Positions 13,201 to 28,200 of a stretch of 64,000 nucleotides of DNA are shown here, in pieces. This DNA comes from Erythrocercus mccallii (taxonomy: Eukaryota; Chordata; Aves; Passeriformes; Dicruridae). The notes beneath the pieces are model-generated. The model did not search any database and was not told where the DNA came from. It worked only from the letters and a program-made list of their open reading frames with translations. A program made the translations under genes and the position numbers. The stretch lies in contig VZRG01000434.1 in assembly GCA_013397435.1 (NCBI GenBank), forward strand, positions 430,223 through 494,222. Reading direction: 5' to 3'. Each line of letters begins with the position of its first letter. Positions within the stretch are counted from its first letter, which is position 1.

Positions 13201-16200
13201 TAGAGAGAGCTGTTGCTTTTCCTGAGCTGAGACTTCAAAGTATGGTGTGATATTTAGAAAAATTGTATTTGCTCATTTTTTGTCTCATGGATTTTAGATA
13301 AAATGCATATCACATTTCTTAACAGCACTGCAGTCACGTGAATGTGCACAGGAGTTAAAAAAAAAAATAGGAAATGAGACCCATTGGAATACAGTAGTGC
13401 TTGGAAAGGTTTTGTTAAACATTTTCATTGGGTACACACTAATCATTTAAAATGTAGTGAGAGGGTAGTTGAAAATAGCAGAAAAAACCATTAGGTTTTT
13501 TTAAACACGACTCTCGAGTAAGTTACTGTGAAATATGGAAAATTACATAAAAATAACTAATATTAAAATGAATTGGTTCTATTTTTTGTTGAGGTGATAA
13601 AACCCTGTTGCCATACTGAGTGTGTTCTTTTTGGAGTGATACTGACAAGTATGCCAGCAAATCAAACAGTTTGGTTCAGGCCTGCAATCACATCACTTGG
13701 TGTTAATTTCATATAATTATAATTTTTTTTAGATAAGATAATATAAATTTTCTGAGACGTGATGAGCCACGTTGCTCTGTGCTAGCCTGCAGCACATCTG
13801 AGATGGGCTTGGATAATAAGGTTCTTGAGGCTGAGGTGGTAATTTGTGTTCTGTCAGATCACAGCTCCTGCTGTGGAGGTACAGTTACGCCAGTCATATT
13901 CCCTTGATTTTTGTTTTTCTTTTGTCCACTTGGAATTGGTCTAAGGCCAACTGAGTTATCAGAGGCCTATAAATAATGTCCAATGCTAATGAATTTTTCA
14001 TGGATTAATTGAGAGGTAAAGCTTTTACTAGACAGTTATCAGTCCCCAGAAATATCCATGCTCTGCAAACCTCTTCTTTATTAACATGTAATAATTTCAT
14101 TTTAGTGTCTTGGCTGTCTTGCTGCCCAGACATAATGTATTGGTTGCAACCTATTGCTTATGTAAATACTTTTATCAGGGTCTTTCTGTCATGGAGAATT
14201 TTGCTAATTATCCCAGCTGTGTTTGGAGGAATCGAATGAAGATTTTTTTAGTGCAGAAGAGCAAAGGCAAATTTGAAATACGTATAAGTTTCCTTGAATG
14301 TGTTCTATAACTTCCTGGGAGTAGTTACTATAAGAAGTAAGACTGTTGAGGAAAAAGAAAGGGCTGTTACTTAATTTTGTTTTTTTTTCAAGAGGTCATA
14401 GAAATACCATGCTTATTTTTGTAGGAACCACCAAAACCTGTGCCAAACTGCTTTAAAGTTGGAATGAAACTTGAAGCTATAGATAGAAAGAACCCATACC
14501 TGATTTGCCCAGCAACCATAGGAGATGTTAAAGGAGATGAAGTTTTTGTTACATTTGATGGTTGGAGAGGAGCATTTGACTATTGGTGCAGGTGTGATTC
14601 TCGAGATATTTTCCCAGTCGGATGGTGTAGCTTGACAGGAGATGCATTACAACCACCAGGGAACAATGGTAAGATGACTAATAATATTGCTTAATTGTTT
14701 TTCTCCTCAATTACAGCAGAATTTTAAAAACCAGCTGGCTATATGCAGATAAGACTGAAGATTTGATTTGTGAGTAGCAGCCGAGGATGAAATGTTGAAT
14801 TTTCTTTATGTAGCTTAAAGCTAATAGAAATTGTGGGGAAACAATTTTTGCCTGTTCATAGTATCTCTGGGAATATGTTTTATTTACTACTGTTAGGAGG
14901 ACTTCTGATGACCTCTAATTTTTGTGTGTTTGTAAAGAATTTTGAACTAGATTTGCTGTTTGTATTATTGATAGATACATGCTCCTGTTTAGTGATACTA
15001 ATATATTGGCTGCTGCAGCACTTTGCTATGCTAACTGCTAAGTAAAGTAGTCTTTGTTTCTGTGATGATTGCAGATCTAAAGTATAGATTTAGTGTTTCT
15101 TCTTTCATACTCAAAATTCTGTCTTGCAGCTGCCTATTCTGAATGCTTTGTCATCCTCTTGCCTTTAGGGATGTTTGTTGGTCAGGTGATAGTGTCTCTT
15201 TAACTAATGGCCACTTTATAATGAACAACTCTCTATCTTAGAAAGAAGGGAAATAGCATGAAGAGGGGTGTCCCTCAGTGTAATCTCTTTGCTACTTCTG
15301 GGGACTGCTTGTCAGGTTTCTGTAGTGTAAGGCTTTTCTGTCAAACTGTTTGAGCTTCTCTATCCTCATGCCATAAAAATTTGTCAGAGGTTTCGCAATG
15401 ACAATCCTTTATTAAATGTAAATAATATCTTCAAGAAGAGTATAATCAAGTCATTTCAATTCAGAAATATGATGGTATTGTCAGGATTCTTCATTATGTC
15501 ACACTTAACATTGACTAGCATCACCTTATGTCACACTAACAACTCCTGTTAAGGGAGAAAATATGGCAGGTACTACATTGCAGGGATTTACTGGAGTATT
15601 GAAGTATTATTCTGGTCTGGACCTTTTTCCTGCTGGTATATACCTCAGTATTTCTGGCTTGAATTTCTGGAACAGAAAGTAAAAATAATTGACTTAAGAG
15701 TGGCTTGAATTCCAGAATGAATATGAAAAGTATTCTTCATTTTTGTAAAACTGAAAGCATTTAAATGTGTTAAATCACTACTTAGAGGGCTGAAAAAAAA
15801 TAGTGGATTTAGTGAGCATACAAAGCCAATATCTTGCAATCTAAGTCTAAAATCAATAAAGGATGATTTAAATTTCATTCATATCTAGGACAACAATTTC
15901 CTGCCTTGAGATGTATTTTGGGGTCAATTTAACCTTTTGAAAGAGAGATGAAATGCAGTAAGGGAGACAGTATGAAAATTAGGGAAGATTTTATTTCAAC
16001 TGTCTACTGTCTTAGCCTTTTAGGATGCTCAGAGAGAATGTAGGACCTCTGCCATGGGAGGTGTTTAAGAACGGTTTAAATACAGGCTTCTAGGATGTGG
16101 GGGAGTTTATTCAGACCAGATTGATTATGTGTTGCTTTTACTCTTAATAACTGTATCTTCTGTACCTCTCATTGGTATTAGACAGCTCATGAGCTAAGAT

Positions 16201-19200
16201 GGAAGATAATACAGAGATGTTAGATGAAAAGTTGTTTTGGAACAACTGTTGGTACCCTTCAGGCCCTAATATTGGTGTTTCGTCTTTGGTCCTTATCAGA
16301 AGATGTGACTTCAGTGGACCTGGCTGGATGTCAGGATATGTGCATAGTGGTATGAAATGTATCATTCAATATTTAATATCTCTGATAGTGGTAATTGGTT
16401 ATGTATGGTTTGACTTTAGTGCTTGATTTTGACTTGGCTTGCTGCCTCAAGGTTAATATTTTAAGGATGCAATAGATTGTTTTCTCTGTGTCTCTTGATC
16501 ATTTAAATGCTTTTAGAGATGACTTGTTACACATAAACAGTGTTGTGAAAGAGATTGACATGGTAATGTCTGTGCTGGAGCATCTGAAGGATCATCTGCT
16601 CTTGAAGGCTTTCTCCAGCACTGGCTGAAAGCAGATACTTGAAGAAAAGCGTAAGCACATAGGAGACAGGTTTGCACAAGTGTTTCTAGTATCTACAGGA
16701 TACATCTACAGCCCAGCACCTTCCAAGCCCAGAATAATGCTTTTATGCTGCTTACTTTCTCACGTACTCAGCATAAAAGGGGAAGAACTTGATCTAACCT
16801 GTTCTATTGTATACTGGAGCCATCTAAACTTTTAGCACCTACAACATCCTTTTTAGCACCTACAACATAAAGCATTCTCTGCTTGAGTGTATTTTTTGTG
16901 TTAAAGGAGATAATAATTTTCCTTGCTGATAGTTTCATTTGTTGTCCTTGGTTTCTTGTACTGAAACAGGTTCTTGTACTTCCAGTACTTTCACAGGAAG
17001 ATTTTGGTTTTGTTGATCAGGGATGAGTTTTATTCCCCTGGTCTTCTGTACCCTTGTTCTTCTGTACTGTTTCCTTTTCACTTACAGCATTTTTTGAGCA
17101 ATTGGATCCAGAAGTGCACAATATACAGAAACTTAGTGACATAGAGGTGCCTTCTGTTATGTTTTCTGTTCCTTCTATGATTATTCATTATTGGTACTTG
17201 GGATTTTTTAACTTTTACTGATATTGTGTGCTTCCTTGGAGTGAGTATGAATGCAAAAAAAGTTCAGTCCTTTTGCTTTACTGTTACCTCCTGCATTTGC
17301 TCATTCTTAAATATGGTCATCTCTTGAGTCCATGTAACATCTGCTTTTGATGTATTTAAGAAGGCTTTTAAAGTTTTATATCTTCTGCATGTTCTTTTAT
17401 TCACTTTTTTTCCTAGGCCAAATGTATTGTACTTTTCTACTTAACCACAATAGATTGTATTTTTTACTTTACTCAGTTGGATAATAGAAATCTGTTGCTA
17501 TACCCAAGAATATTCTTGGTATTCTTGTGTAGCTCTGTAGCTTGTTGTATTTGCAGCTTATGATTGAAGTAGGCAGCAGGTGATGGGAGATTGTCAGAAC
17601 TATTTCTATTTGCTGTTTCTGTATAAATTCATTTTACTGTTTAGTTATTACATGTTGGCAGTTACTTAGGCAACCCACCTTTTTTATTTATAATAGAAGT
17701 AAAACCTTTTCCATAAAAGAGAGAAGACAAAAGAACAACCAGGGACAACCCATGTGGAAAACAATAAGTAGTTTCACCTGCAAAGATTGATTTCAGTATT
17801 AAGTAGTATCTATCATTTAGATGTGACCAGCATCTGGGAAGAGAGGGATCAGTTTCTACATATCCATGATCCCCCCAGCCTTATGAAGCTGGATTTTTGA
17901 AGGATAAAGGTGATACAAAGAACTCAAAAAGTTGGAACTGCTCTCTGCACTCTAAAAATTTGGCAGGCCAAGGGAAGATGATAAAATAATTTTTAAAAAA
18001 ATCAAAAACATGATACACTATAGCTTTTACCCTTAGTTATATTCCTTCTTTCCCTCTCCTCTGCCTCCTCCTGCTCCACACCCTGTGTCCCCTCATTGCT
18101 TTTCTCCTAATTTAGTGCATTTATTGTCAGTGAGAGCAATCTTCTTTCATTATGCTAATCAGGGTGTTGATGTTAAAGGTTTCCTTCTAAAACTCTCTGC
18201 AGCAAAGAGTAGTATAGGCTCAAGCAGAGATCTTTTTTGTCTATTTTATAATTTCTTAGTTTTATTTAATTTTCAGTCATGTTCTCAGTGTTTACTTTGT
18301 GCGGATTTTACCAAGCTAGATACTAGATATGGTCTTCACTGTTGCTGATGAAATTATGTGAAAATAGCCCTGTTATGTTTTCTGCCGAGTTGTACACAAC
18401 TGTGCAACATCAGTACAAACCTAAGTAGTGCCCTGTTTGCAGATGAAACAAAAGTGTTGAAACTTTAGACAGAGCTACAGTTAAATCTGTGAAGACTCTG
18501 TGTTGTTTAGAGTAGCCAAAAAAAATCAGATAAGCATAGTAATTAAGTTTCATTAAAGAAAAAATGAAGTGGTACAATTTCATACTGCTGGAGGTTTTAT
18601 TTTTCTGTCAGTTCAGCCAGCTTCTCTTCACGAGCAGATCACAGTGGTTAAATCAGGCACATACAGTAAGCAGATTTATGCTGTCTTCAGAATTGTACAT
18701 GAAAAACTCCTCAGTGCTTCAGGCTAAAATCTGATTTGCCACATTCTCTCAAATGTTAAGCTTTTTTTATTTGGTATTAATGTTTCTTGACATCTTGTAG
18801 CAAGGCTTGGATAGTGCTGCTACAGGGCAGTAATCACTTAAGAAAAAATAAAGGTTTTGCCTTCCCCAAAGATGTGACCTTACTGTAAGTCTAGATTCCT
18901 CGTCATCTTACCATGTTTATTTATAAGGTAATTGTAATTTTCTTGTAAATTGGAAGTACTCCAACACATTTATTTTTGACTGCTACATGAATTTTTTTTA
19001 TTTGCTCTTGTTCAGGTCTTATGGACACTGCAGGTATTTCAGTATACTCTGAACAAAAAGTTGTACTACTGTACAGACCTCCCACCTGCAGCTTGAGTAA
19101 TGAAAGACTCTAATCCTGTGGGGAATAAGCAGTAAAGAGTTACTAACCTAGTTGTGCCAAGCCACAGCAAATGGTTGTAGTGCCCTACTAGTGGATAGGA

Positions 19201-22200
19201 TTGAGTGGATATTTTCCAAATCTGTGTTAATAGATGTAAGCTATGTTCAGAGTATCAGTGCTGTCATTCAGATTCTGAGACAAAACAAATTGTGACATTG
19301 CACTATCCATGCTCTGTATGCCTTTTTTTCTTCACTGGAAGCTTGTTGCATTTTATTGTCTCATTTTGGGCCCACCTTTCATCCTGATTATGCTACTTGG
19401 GGGGAAAAATAATGACAGAACCAAAGGAAGAATCAGTAATGATTGGGTGAAAGGTCAAGTTGTTAAATTTGTACTCAGTGCTGGGCTGTAGAGCTGGGCT
19501 TTGCTGGGTTTGTTGAAAGATTCATCATCAGCACATCTAAGTTCACTTCAGATAACTCAAGTTGATGCTGTTTTGATAGTTTGAGTTGCTTGATCTCTTC
19601 CTTGTCTTCCTTCCTTCCAGATTATCAGCAAAATATAGGGGCTTTTTTGTTGGGGTTTGTCTGGTTTGGGTTTTTTGCTAATGTGGTGTTATGTGGTGTT
19701 GCAATGGCAATGCTTATTGAAGGGTGAGACTAGAAGCTGGCTTTTCATAGATCTTGGTTTCTAGGGACTAACTGAAAAGATCTTCCAGAAGTCTTTCTTT
19801 TGTTTTGACTGTAACTCCCAAGTCCCACATATCCCCTGCCCCATCTTAGCTTGTAAAAGTTGGAAGTGATGTGTGTTAATTTGATTCGCAGAAGGTTTTG
19901 ATGGATCTTAAATGGTATTTTCAGTGGTCGGTGGCTTGCCTACCTCTTGAAAATGTGGCAGACTGGGGATGGGGATGAAGGACTGAAGGACTGAAGGTGC
20001 TACAGTACTGGCTGGGGAAGTCACTGGAAAAGGAATGCTTTTTCTTTCATCTATTTTTGTCTTACATTGCATGGCAGCCTCCATTTTGCCTTTCAGTCCT
20101 GTCTAAGGTAGGCTAAACATTTTTGCAGAGACTTTTAATTCTTTTATTATATTGGTAACAGCAACAAAAATCTAAAAAGAAGAAAATTTCAAGCTGTAGT
20201 GTCCATGTCTTGCCAAGGTGGACATTGAAGTTTCCAAGTGTGATGTTGCTTTTTAGATAGCACAATAATGACTTAAAACTGATATTGTATCATAGCAGCA
20301 TAACAATTAGTATCTCACAGCTACCTCATAACCAGAAGTAATCCAAACACAGATAGGAAGAGGTGGAATGTGTTACAGATAGCTACGCTTTTGTATGGCT
20401 CTGTTGTTCAATTGAGACATAAGGACATAAATTTTTATAATCCTTGGCAGTAAGCTGTTTTGAAAAATTGCTAATCTTTTCCATTTCCTTTGCCAGTTGT
20501 CAAAACTATCATGATAATAACTGACTGTATTAAAGAAGGTTAATTTCATAGTTAAAATTCCAGGCTAGAATTCAGGAGGTATGTTTCCATTACTTCTCCT
20601 GTGGAATGCTCACATGGATTTAGGGTAAGTTGCTAAATCTCTTTGCCTCTTTTTTTTTTGTCTGTACATGGCAGAAGGACCAAGCTTTTTATATTCTCAG
20701 AGGAACATTGGATTTATATATTGGCGGGGGGGGGGCATAGGAACAATACTACAGTACAAATAGAATAATTTCTGTCTTGGAAGAAAACCTGGTTTTAAAA
20801 GTGAACTACTTTTTTTACTGGCCTAATTGGTACCTTCTCCTCAGGTAGCAATTCTGTGTTCACAGAATGCATGGCAGTGAGCCCCTACCTTGCTTTGTGT
20901 AATTTCCCATTAGCTGTTTTAGGTCTTGTCTTGTAACTGTGGCTCTGTGACACTAGCTGAATGGGAGATTTATAATGTTTAAATATTACAAATCTGAACC
21001 TTTTTTTCCCCCCGCTTTCCATAAAAACATGGAGTGAAACTGTCACTGCTGATTATTTGAGGGAATTTTACTAATTAGAATTGCATGAGAATTCAGGCTT
21101 TTGAGCTGTCATCTGTTTCATCCCCTTCCCAAGTACTGGAGGTTTCAGTAGCTTCAGATTTCACAGTTGTCTTAAATATCTTACTTATTCTGGCAGGAGA
21201 TCTTGGAGATAACATTCTAGGGTCAAATTTTGCAGTTCTGCCTGTGTCTGGGCAGTTTTTCTGCTTCTGCAAGCAGAATTTGGCCCGCATGTAAGGTGTA
21301 ACCTTTTGGGTCCTTTTCATGCAAATGAGCTGAGTTGATTGCAGTGGATCTGCTTGTTTCAGCGAGGGACTGAGTTGTGGCCATGCATCTCCAGGTTGTG
21401 AGTTCCAAGATACAGGATTTGGGGTTTCTCTTACATTAAATGCGAAGTTCGCAGGTGTTGGGATTCTCACAGAACTGTTGTGGGGGGGAAAGAAAGAATG
21501 TTTTGAGAGAGAAATATTTGAAAGTGTGAAAGCTGTGAGTTGCATGAAGGGTTGTATACCTATAGCCCACACAGACGTGGCACTATAGAGTTCTGTGAAC
21601 TTTGAAAGCATGGCTTAGTTGCTAACATTTCTATGGTAAGTATATCTGTGTAATGTGACTCTGTTCTTCAGTTACTGAGGGTGCCTGTACAGGTTTTAGC
21701 TCTAAACAAGATATTTGGGAAGAAAAGCCATGCAATGCATCCGATTCCTGAAACTGGAGTGGTGGATATTTGTGTAGATGAGCAACATGACACAAATGCT
21801 TGATTTTGTTTGTGCAAATGAGAGGACCTTTGTGATGCAAAGTAGCATCCTCAAAAGGCAAATGGGCTTTTTTGGTTGTAAATATCCCAGCTAAATACTG
21901 CAGTAATTGCAAGCAGAGCTTGGCATTTTTCCTCTCTATTCTCTTCATCGTTATATTTTAACAAGTTCTCATGAGACTATTAAAATGTCTTAGTTTTTGG
22001 AACATGTGGCCTAGTGGGGATAACTCTGTCTACAGATGCAGTGGGTTGGCAGCTTGATTTTGCATGTCTTTTCATTTCCCCCTAGATCCTGTGACCCAGT
22101 GTAACCTTTGGTCTCCCTCTGAAGGCCGGGGTGAGGGAAGTATGAGCAGGTGACTGATGATCACTGTCAATACAGCCTGTAGACAATATGGGAATTACTT

Positions 22201-25200
22201 TAGCAGTCTCCCACTCCCTTGCGCTCCCCCCATCCTCTCTTAAATCAACAAATGCAAATAGCAGCTTCCCCATTTGCTGCTATCTCCGGGAGGCTGCCCA
22301 GGCAGCATGGGCTTTGTTGCAGTCCTGCCTATTAAAAAAAGCAGCTTCAGCTCTAGGCAGAAGGAAAAATACCAAGTGAGACCTGATTCCCCCTGCCCCC
22401 TTAATGGTTAATGCTGCTTATATTTGGTCCTCTGGCATATACAGGTAGGGAGATGCTGAGATAAGGTAGTGCTTGATGCAGTGTGGTCAAGAGGGCAGCA
22501 TGAAGTGGCTGGAGCTGTTTGCATTGTTAGTCTTTGTCTAGTAAATGTCCTTCTGGAAGGGAATAGGGATTGCCCAGTGTCCAAAACTCGTGCCTGTGCT
22601 CCTAGAACCTGTTGACTTGAAAGTAGTATGTATTTAACAACAGCTGTGTTTTTACTGTGTGAGAATAGAAATGCATTTGCTAGATTTCAGCATAGACAGA
22701 AGCATAAAGAATTTGTTAAACATTTCTTTACAAGGTCATGATTGTTTTTTTCTATGCATAGTTGTGTAGCATAAATAAATAAAAACAGCTGCATTTTATA
22801 TTGTTGAAAGTATAATACTATATGTAGTATTGTACAGCATACAGTTGATATTGTTTTGCTTTCCAGATAAACAGCTTAACGTGAGCTGTCGTTCAGCAAT
22901 TCAGGAACATAAGTGTAATGCTGTGCCAGCATTTGGTTAAAATTCTGTTCATCTTTTAAGTTGCCATTGCATATAAAAATATGTTTTGGCATACATAAAT
23001 AAAAGGAAGGTGATCCTTTTGTGCATCCAGAAGATGGTCCTTCTCAGATACCTAGGGATATTGGGTCTGTGTCTGATGAATTACGATTGCAACCAGCCAT
23101 AATGAAGAGATTTCTTCTGAACTGCCATTTAGGAATATTAGATTAGTAACTGAATCAGGCAAATAGCAATGTATGTAAATGCACCTACTGCTTTAGAAAT
23201 GTGTGTCAGTAGTACTTGTATTTTGTAAGAAGTCTGTGTGCAGTGTGTATTTCATCTTACACTGACATTTTCTATTGCAAATGCTTAATAACAGTTAACT
23301 CCTTACAGATACAGAGTAACAGTTCTAAAGCAAGGTGCTGAACTGTTAAGTTGAATATAATTCACAGAGCTAGACATTAAAACTGTTACTCAATCTTTAA
23401 ATATTTTATTTTTTCTCTAATTTCAAAAGTATATTTGTGGTTTATTTTTTGTTTTACTTGCTTACCAGAAAGCTTCAACATACTAATATTTTCAGGGAAG
23501 AAATATTCCAAATTCACAAAAATCCAGAATTAACAGCCCCCTATGCTCCATTTCCAGTATGAATTAGTGCTTTGAATCAGGCACTGGTGACCAACACAGT
23601 CAAAGCCTGCCTTAACTCTAACTTGCACTACTTCTCTAAGTTATGTCGCATTAAGTTTATGGTATTTAAGGTTGGGGTGAATCACGAGTTTCACGATCAG
23701 CCAGATGCAAAAGGCTGTGATAGGGACGGTGTGACACTAGAAAGCTCTCTAATTTTAGTATAAAGGCTTCACATTATTTCAAATATGTTGTGTGTTTCTT
23801 TCCCGTACCTCTCAACAAAGGTAATTTGATGTCAGAAAGTTTCCCTATTTCATCTTCTACTTACCTGTCCTGCAACTTATGCATCTGTCTGCCTGCCAGT
23901 GGTTGGTCCAACAGAATGGAGTATTTGTTGGCCACGTGAACTTAGTATTTGCTTTTTGTTGGCCACAGGTGCTGCTGTAGCATGGAGCAGTACGTATTTT
24001 CATTGAGGATATGTCCTCATGTTTTGTTCAGCATCCTTTTGGTGTTCTAATCTGTCCATTGGGAAGGGAATTGTTAAAATGAAACCACCATTATTTCAGA
24101 GAAGAGCGAGTTGGGTGGAAAAGACCTGTTCACTAGTAAGTTTTAAGTTAATGAAATCTGGTTAAATCTTAGAGCCTCACACCAGATTATAATGCTGTCA
24201 CATCATATGCATATTGGAACGTGTCCAAATGGATATCTGTTGGGATCCCATATTGGATTGGGATGGGAGATTAACCCATCTCATGGGAGAAAATCACTTC
24301 AGTGTTAAGAAGGAAGAAAAATGATACTTTGTGTTTGATTTTTGGAATTCCTTCTTCTAAATGGCACCAGGCAGAAAAACCTGGGTATGGTTATGTGAGC
24401 TTAACTTTCTAAACCAACATCTCAGACTCATGAAGGACATTTTGCCTGCCATTAGTTTCTCCTTGTCACTGGGATGATTTTCTTTGCTGCTCGAAGTTGT
24501 TTTGTAGCTCCCTAGAATTAGTTTGCATGTCTTGTAACTGTGGAAAATGCTGTTAGCAGAAAAGGGATGTATTATAGGCTGTATAATTTGTGAAGTATTT
24601 TTGAAGGCCTTCTTGATGAATGGCACTTTATAAATATTGTAATTAAATTAAGGGAAGCATTTATAAGGTGAGTGGATTAATTCTTGGGTTTTTTTCCCAA
24701 TTTTAATTTGAATGTTTTTCTCTTAGGGAAGTCCCTCTAAAAGAATGGGTACAAAGAGTTCTCCCTTTGGCTTCAATGAAGTTCTATAGTTTCATGCCAA
24801 CCACTTAAGTTCAAAGTAAAAAGTATATTCATTTTACAATGTAAATTGTGCAGTACACTTTTATTTTTTTAAGCCTTTGTTAGAAAAGTTGCTTTCCATT
24901 GTTCATTTTGAGGTTTTCCCTCCCTTCCCTTTTGTTTTTGTTTTTCCTCAGTTTCCATTACAAAGAGCAGTGCAAAAATCCAATCTTCCCCTTCCAAAGT
25001 GACCCGGCGTTCAATGCAGTCTCCACAGAAATCTGCTCCAGTACCAGCGCAGCGGGGCAGGAAACCAGGTCGGGGCAAACCCCCTGGACAGTCTGCAGTT
25101 CCCAAGAAGGGCAGGTCTCCTAAAAATATTCCCCTGACAAAAAGCACCTCTCATACTGAAAATCTTAAAACAAGGAAAAAAAGTTTAAAACCTGGAAAAA

Positions 25201-28200
25201 AGGTTAGTCCTTATCTACTACTTTACTTTATATTGCAAAATTTTGTAGATAGATTTATTATTATTATTGCCTAATTTTCTGTCTTCTCTTCAGCCTTCAG
25301 GGCTTTACTGTTTCCAGCAACTGATAACAAGAAAAAATTTAAATAGCTGTTCTGGAATATTTTAGTATAAGATCCTGTGGATTATTTTATACCCAAACAA
25401 GATTACTGTTTTATTTATGAGTCAGTAATTGGTGTTGAAAAATGCTATTCTGAAATAGAGAGACAGGAAATCTTTAAGCTTTTTAGTTTGGGTTAGTTTG
25501 TTACTGAACCATATATATAGCTTGCGGGTTTTGGTTTTTTTGGGTTTTTTTCAGGTTTAGAAACAAAGAATTAAAAACAGTGAGGGCTTTATTGCGTAAT
25601 TTAGGCTTCTTAAGCATACAGTTGGATTTGCCAAATGAATCTCATGAATACCCTCTAATCCTGGAGCTTCTACTACCAAGAAGCAGGAAGCTTCTTTTTC
25701 TCTGGATGGGGGCCTAATTCTGCCCTGGTCTGAAAGGCATGATGCATTTCTCCCTGCCCAGCTGAGTCAGACATGGAGTGCTGGCAGCTGCCTCCAGCTT
25801 CAGCTCTGGTGGAGCAGTTTGGTCAGGTACACATCAGAACTGCTGTCCCCTCACCCCACTTCCTGCTGCCACTGGCACCAACGCTGGCAGATGAACAACC
25901 TCTGAGTGAGCCAGTTCAGGGAGCACAGCATCCATCCCTTTTACTTCCTTCTTTGTCTGCTCCACCCCAAAAAAGCACAAATACTACAGCTGCTGCAAGG
26001 AAGAATAGGATCACAGCAGGGCAGACTTAGGGCAGTTTGGATTTGGAAGTACAGTCTGTTTCCTGAGGTTTGCTCATGCACAGCAGGCTGTCCAAGAAGA
26101 GTTGCAATCCTGCAATGTCTTTCCTCAGGCAACTTGAGTCTGTCCTTGTGCTCCTTCCTGCTTTGCATTAGCACTAGTGAGGAGGTGGGGGCAGTGCTTT
26201 TTACTGGGGTTTTTTTTGGTTTTTTTTTCTGTTCATTCCCCTTTCCTCCCCACAAAAATCAAAAAGTAGAAGATTTGGAGCTTTCCTCCTCCAGTCTGTA
26301 TCAGTGTGGGCTATGGGATCTCTTCCTAAAGATGCATGGGAAGAGGTGGAGTAATGGCAAGGTAGGGATTCTCCCTTCCAGTGATTGTGCTGATCAGTGT
26401 GAAGTGCTGATGAAGTAACATTATTAGAGCATAGCCTGAAGCTCTAGTATGAAACTAGAAGCAGCACTTTGTTGAAATGATGATCACAAGACAAGAAATT
26501 ATTTTGGGGACCATAAATTGAAAGCTGAGTACTCTTCTCTGCTGTCTACCCCTTGCGGTCAGATACCCAAACCAGTAGGCTAGTGATGAATTGGTCTCTA
26601 GTTTTGTTTCTCTCTTACTTGGTGTATAAAAATGCACAGCAACAGAGATTAAAGAGGAGAAGGGTGCTCCTATCCAGGCTTTCCTGGTGGGTGGGGTGTT
26701 CTTCCTAAATCTGGACAGGGCTTTAAAGGACAGTATTGAACACGGGACTGTCACATCTTAAGGTCTTATTCAGGTGTGGCAAGATGTACACTTGCATGTA
26801 AGATTTTTGTCCTCTAGCTCTCATTAAAAAGAAATTAAGAGGCTTTATCTATGTTTTGAAACAGTAGTTGGAGGTACCTTGCCATTAGAAGAAGCTTCTG
26901 GGCCCTGGGTGTCTGAAGGAGTCTGCTTGGAGCATTTGACACCTGGTTTGTGTGAAGGTGCTTGGGGGTAGTGTTCAGGGAATGGATGTTAGTGCTGACA
27001 TTCCCTCTCCTGAGGCAGCAAATCTGAAGTACACCTATAAGTACTCCTGATTTCCTCTATGGGACCAGGCAACAGAGTTAGGTTTCACAAAATCTAGGGT
27101 TGATATAGTTAATCTGGGATTTTTACTTCATTAACTTCAGCATTAAAAACTTGAAAAATTAGCTGCTTTTGAAAATTCATAGAAGGCGGTTATTGTTTTG
27201 GTAAGTGCTTAAATTGCCAAGATGTTATACATATGTGCAAACATTTCTTTGGACTATTACACCTGTTAGCATAAGGGTAAAGAGAGGAAATGGGGCTTTG
27301 TGGGAGTTCTGCACAGACAGGGTGTGTCTGACATGAAGTGCAGCCATATGTCCTGTACACCTCACACTATGAATGCAAATATGCAAGTGGTATGTGCTTA
27401 GAGGCTTGAAAGTGCTTTTTTTCTTCCACCCACCCCCCTAGATTGATGCAAATCTCTCCCCACCCCCCTGATGTTGCACTAAATGGTTGTGCTTCAAGTG
27501 TGAGCTGGCTATTTGGTGTATTTAGGGACATTAGTATCTCCCTGTCTCTCTGCAGAGTTGTTTGAATTTCTTTGCCCCTTTAGGTTTGTTATGCTGCAGT
27601 TTTTACCATTTTGCAGATATTAACTTCTATTATACAGCTAGAAATTTTGAGCTGTTGCGTCATTTTTCACCTTTATTTAATCGAAGCTCTGTAAGTATGA
27701 GGTACGTGTTGGATTTTGTTCTTCATTTGTTTCTCACAGCTTGCACTGTATGTTTTTACTCTTTCATAATAAAGAAGAAACCTCTGTACATCTCTTTCAT
27801 TATATTTTAAAAGTACACTTTACATAACACTATAAAGAACTCCTTTCAGAATTTCTTGAGGAAACCCCTTGGTCTGAGTGTGAGTACCAGCTCTAAACTC
27901 AACCCCACAAAAAGGGTTTTTAAGCATGAGGATGAAGCTGGTGAAGTTGAGCTGGTGGTACAAGCTGTGAGCCCTGCTCTCTGCAGGCAGACAGAGCTGC
28001 TGTGCCCTCCCATCTGGCAGGGGCCAGCCAGCCCTAGCCAGACCAAGCCACTGTGCCCAGCCCTGCTGGGAGTGTGGCCTGTTTCGTGAAACAACATGGC
28101 TCTGGGCTCGCGGCTGGCTGCCCGTTACTGGGGGGTGCAAAATGAGAGCCTCAGCTGAGCAAGCATAGTGTGCTATATTCCCTTTTGAGGGACAAGGTAG

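Larger units (their letters stand above)
14669..24951 (+). other. SCML2: SCML2 intron d-e (largest)
   Basis: A 10283-base GT/AG intron, the longest in the window. It contains a short imperfect tandem duplication at about 16829-16868, a T/G-rich tract at 19638-19677, an open antisense stretch at 21093-21948 and an octamer-bearing candidate regulatory segment at 22082-22380. The rest is AT-rich with no recognised gene, RNA or transposon. Confidence 0.8.
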
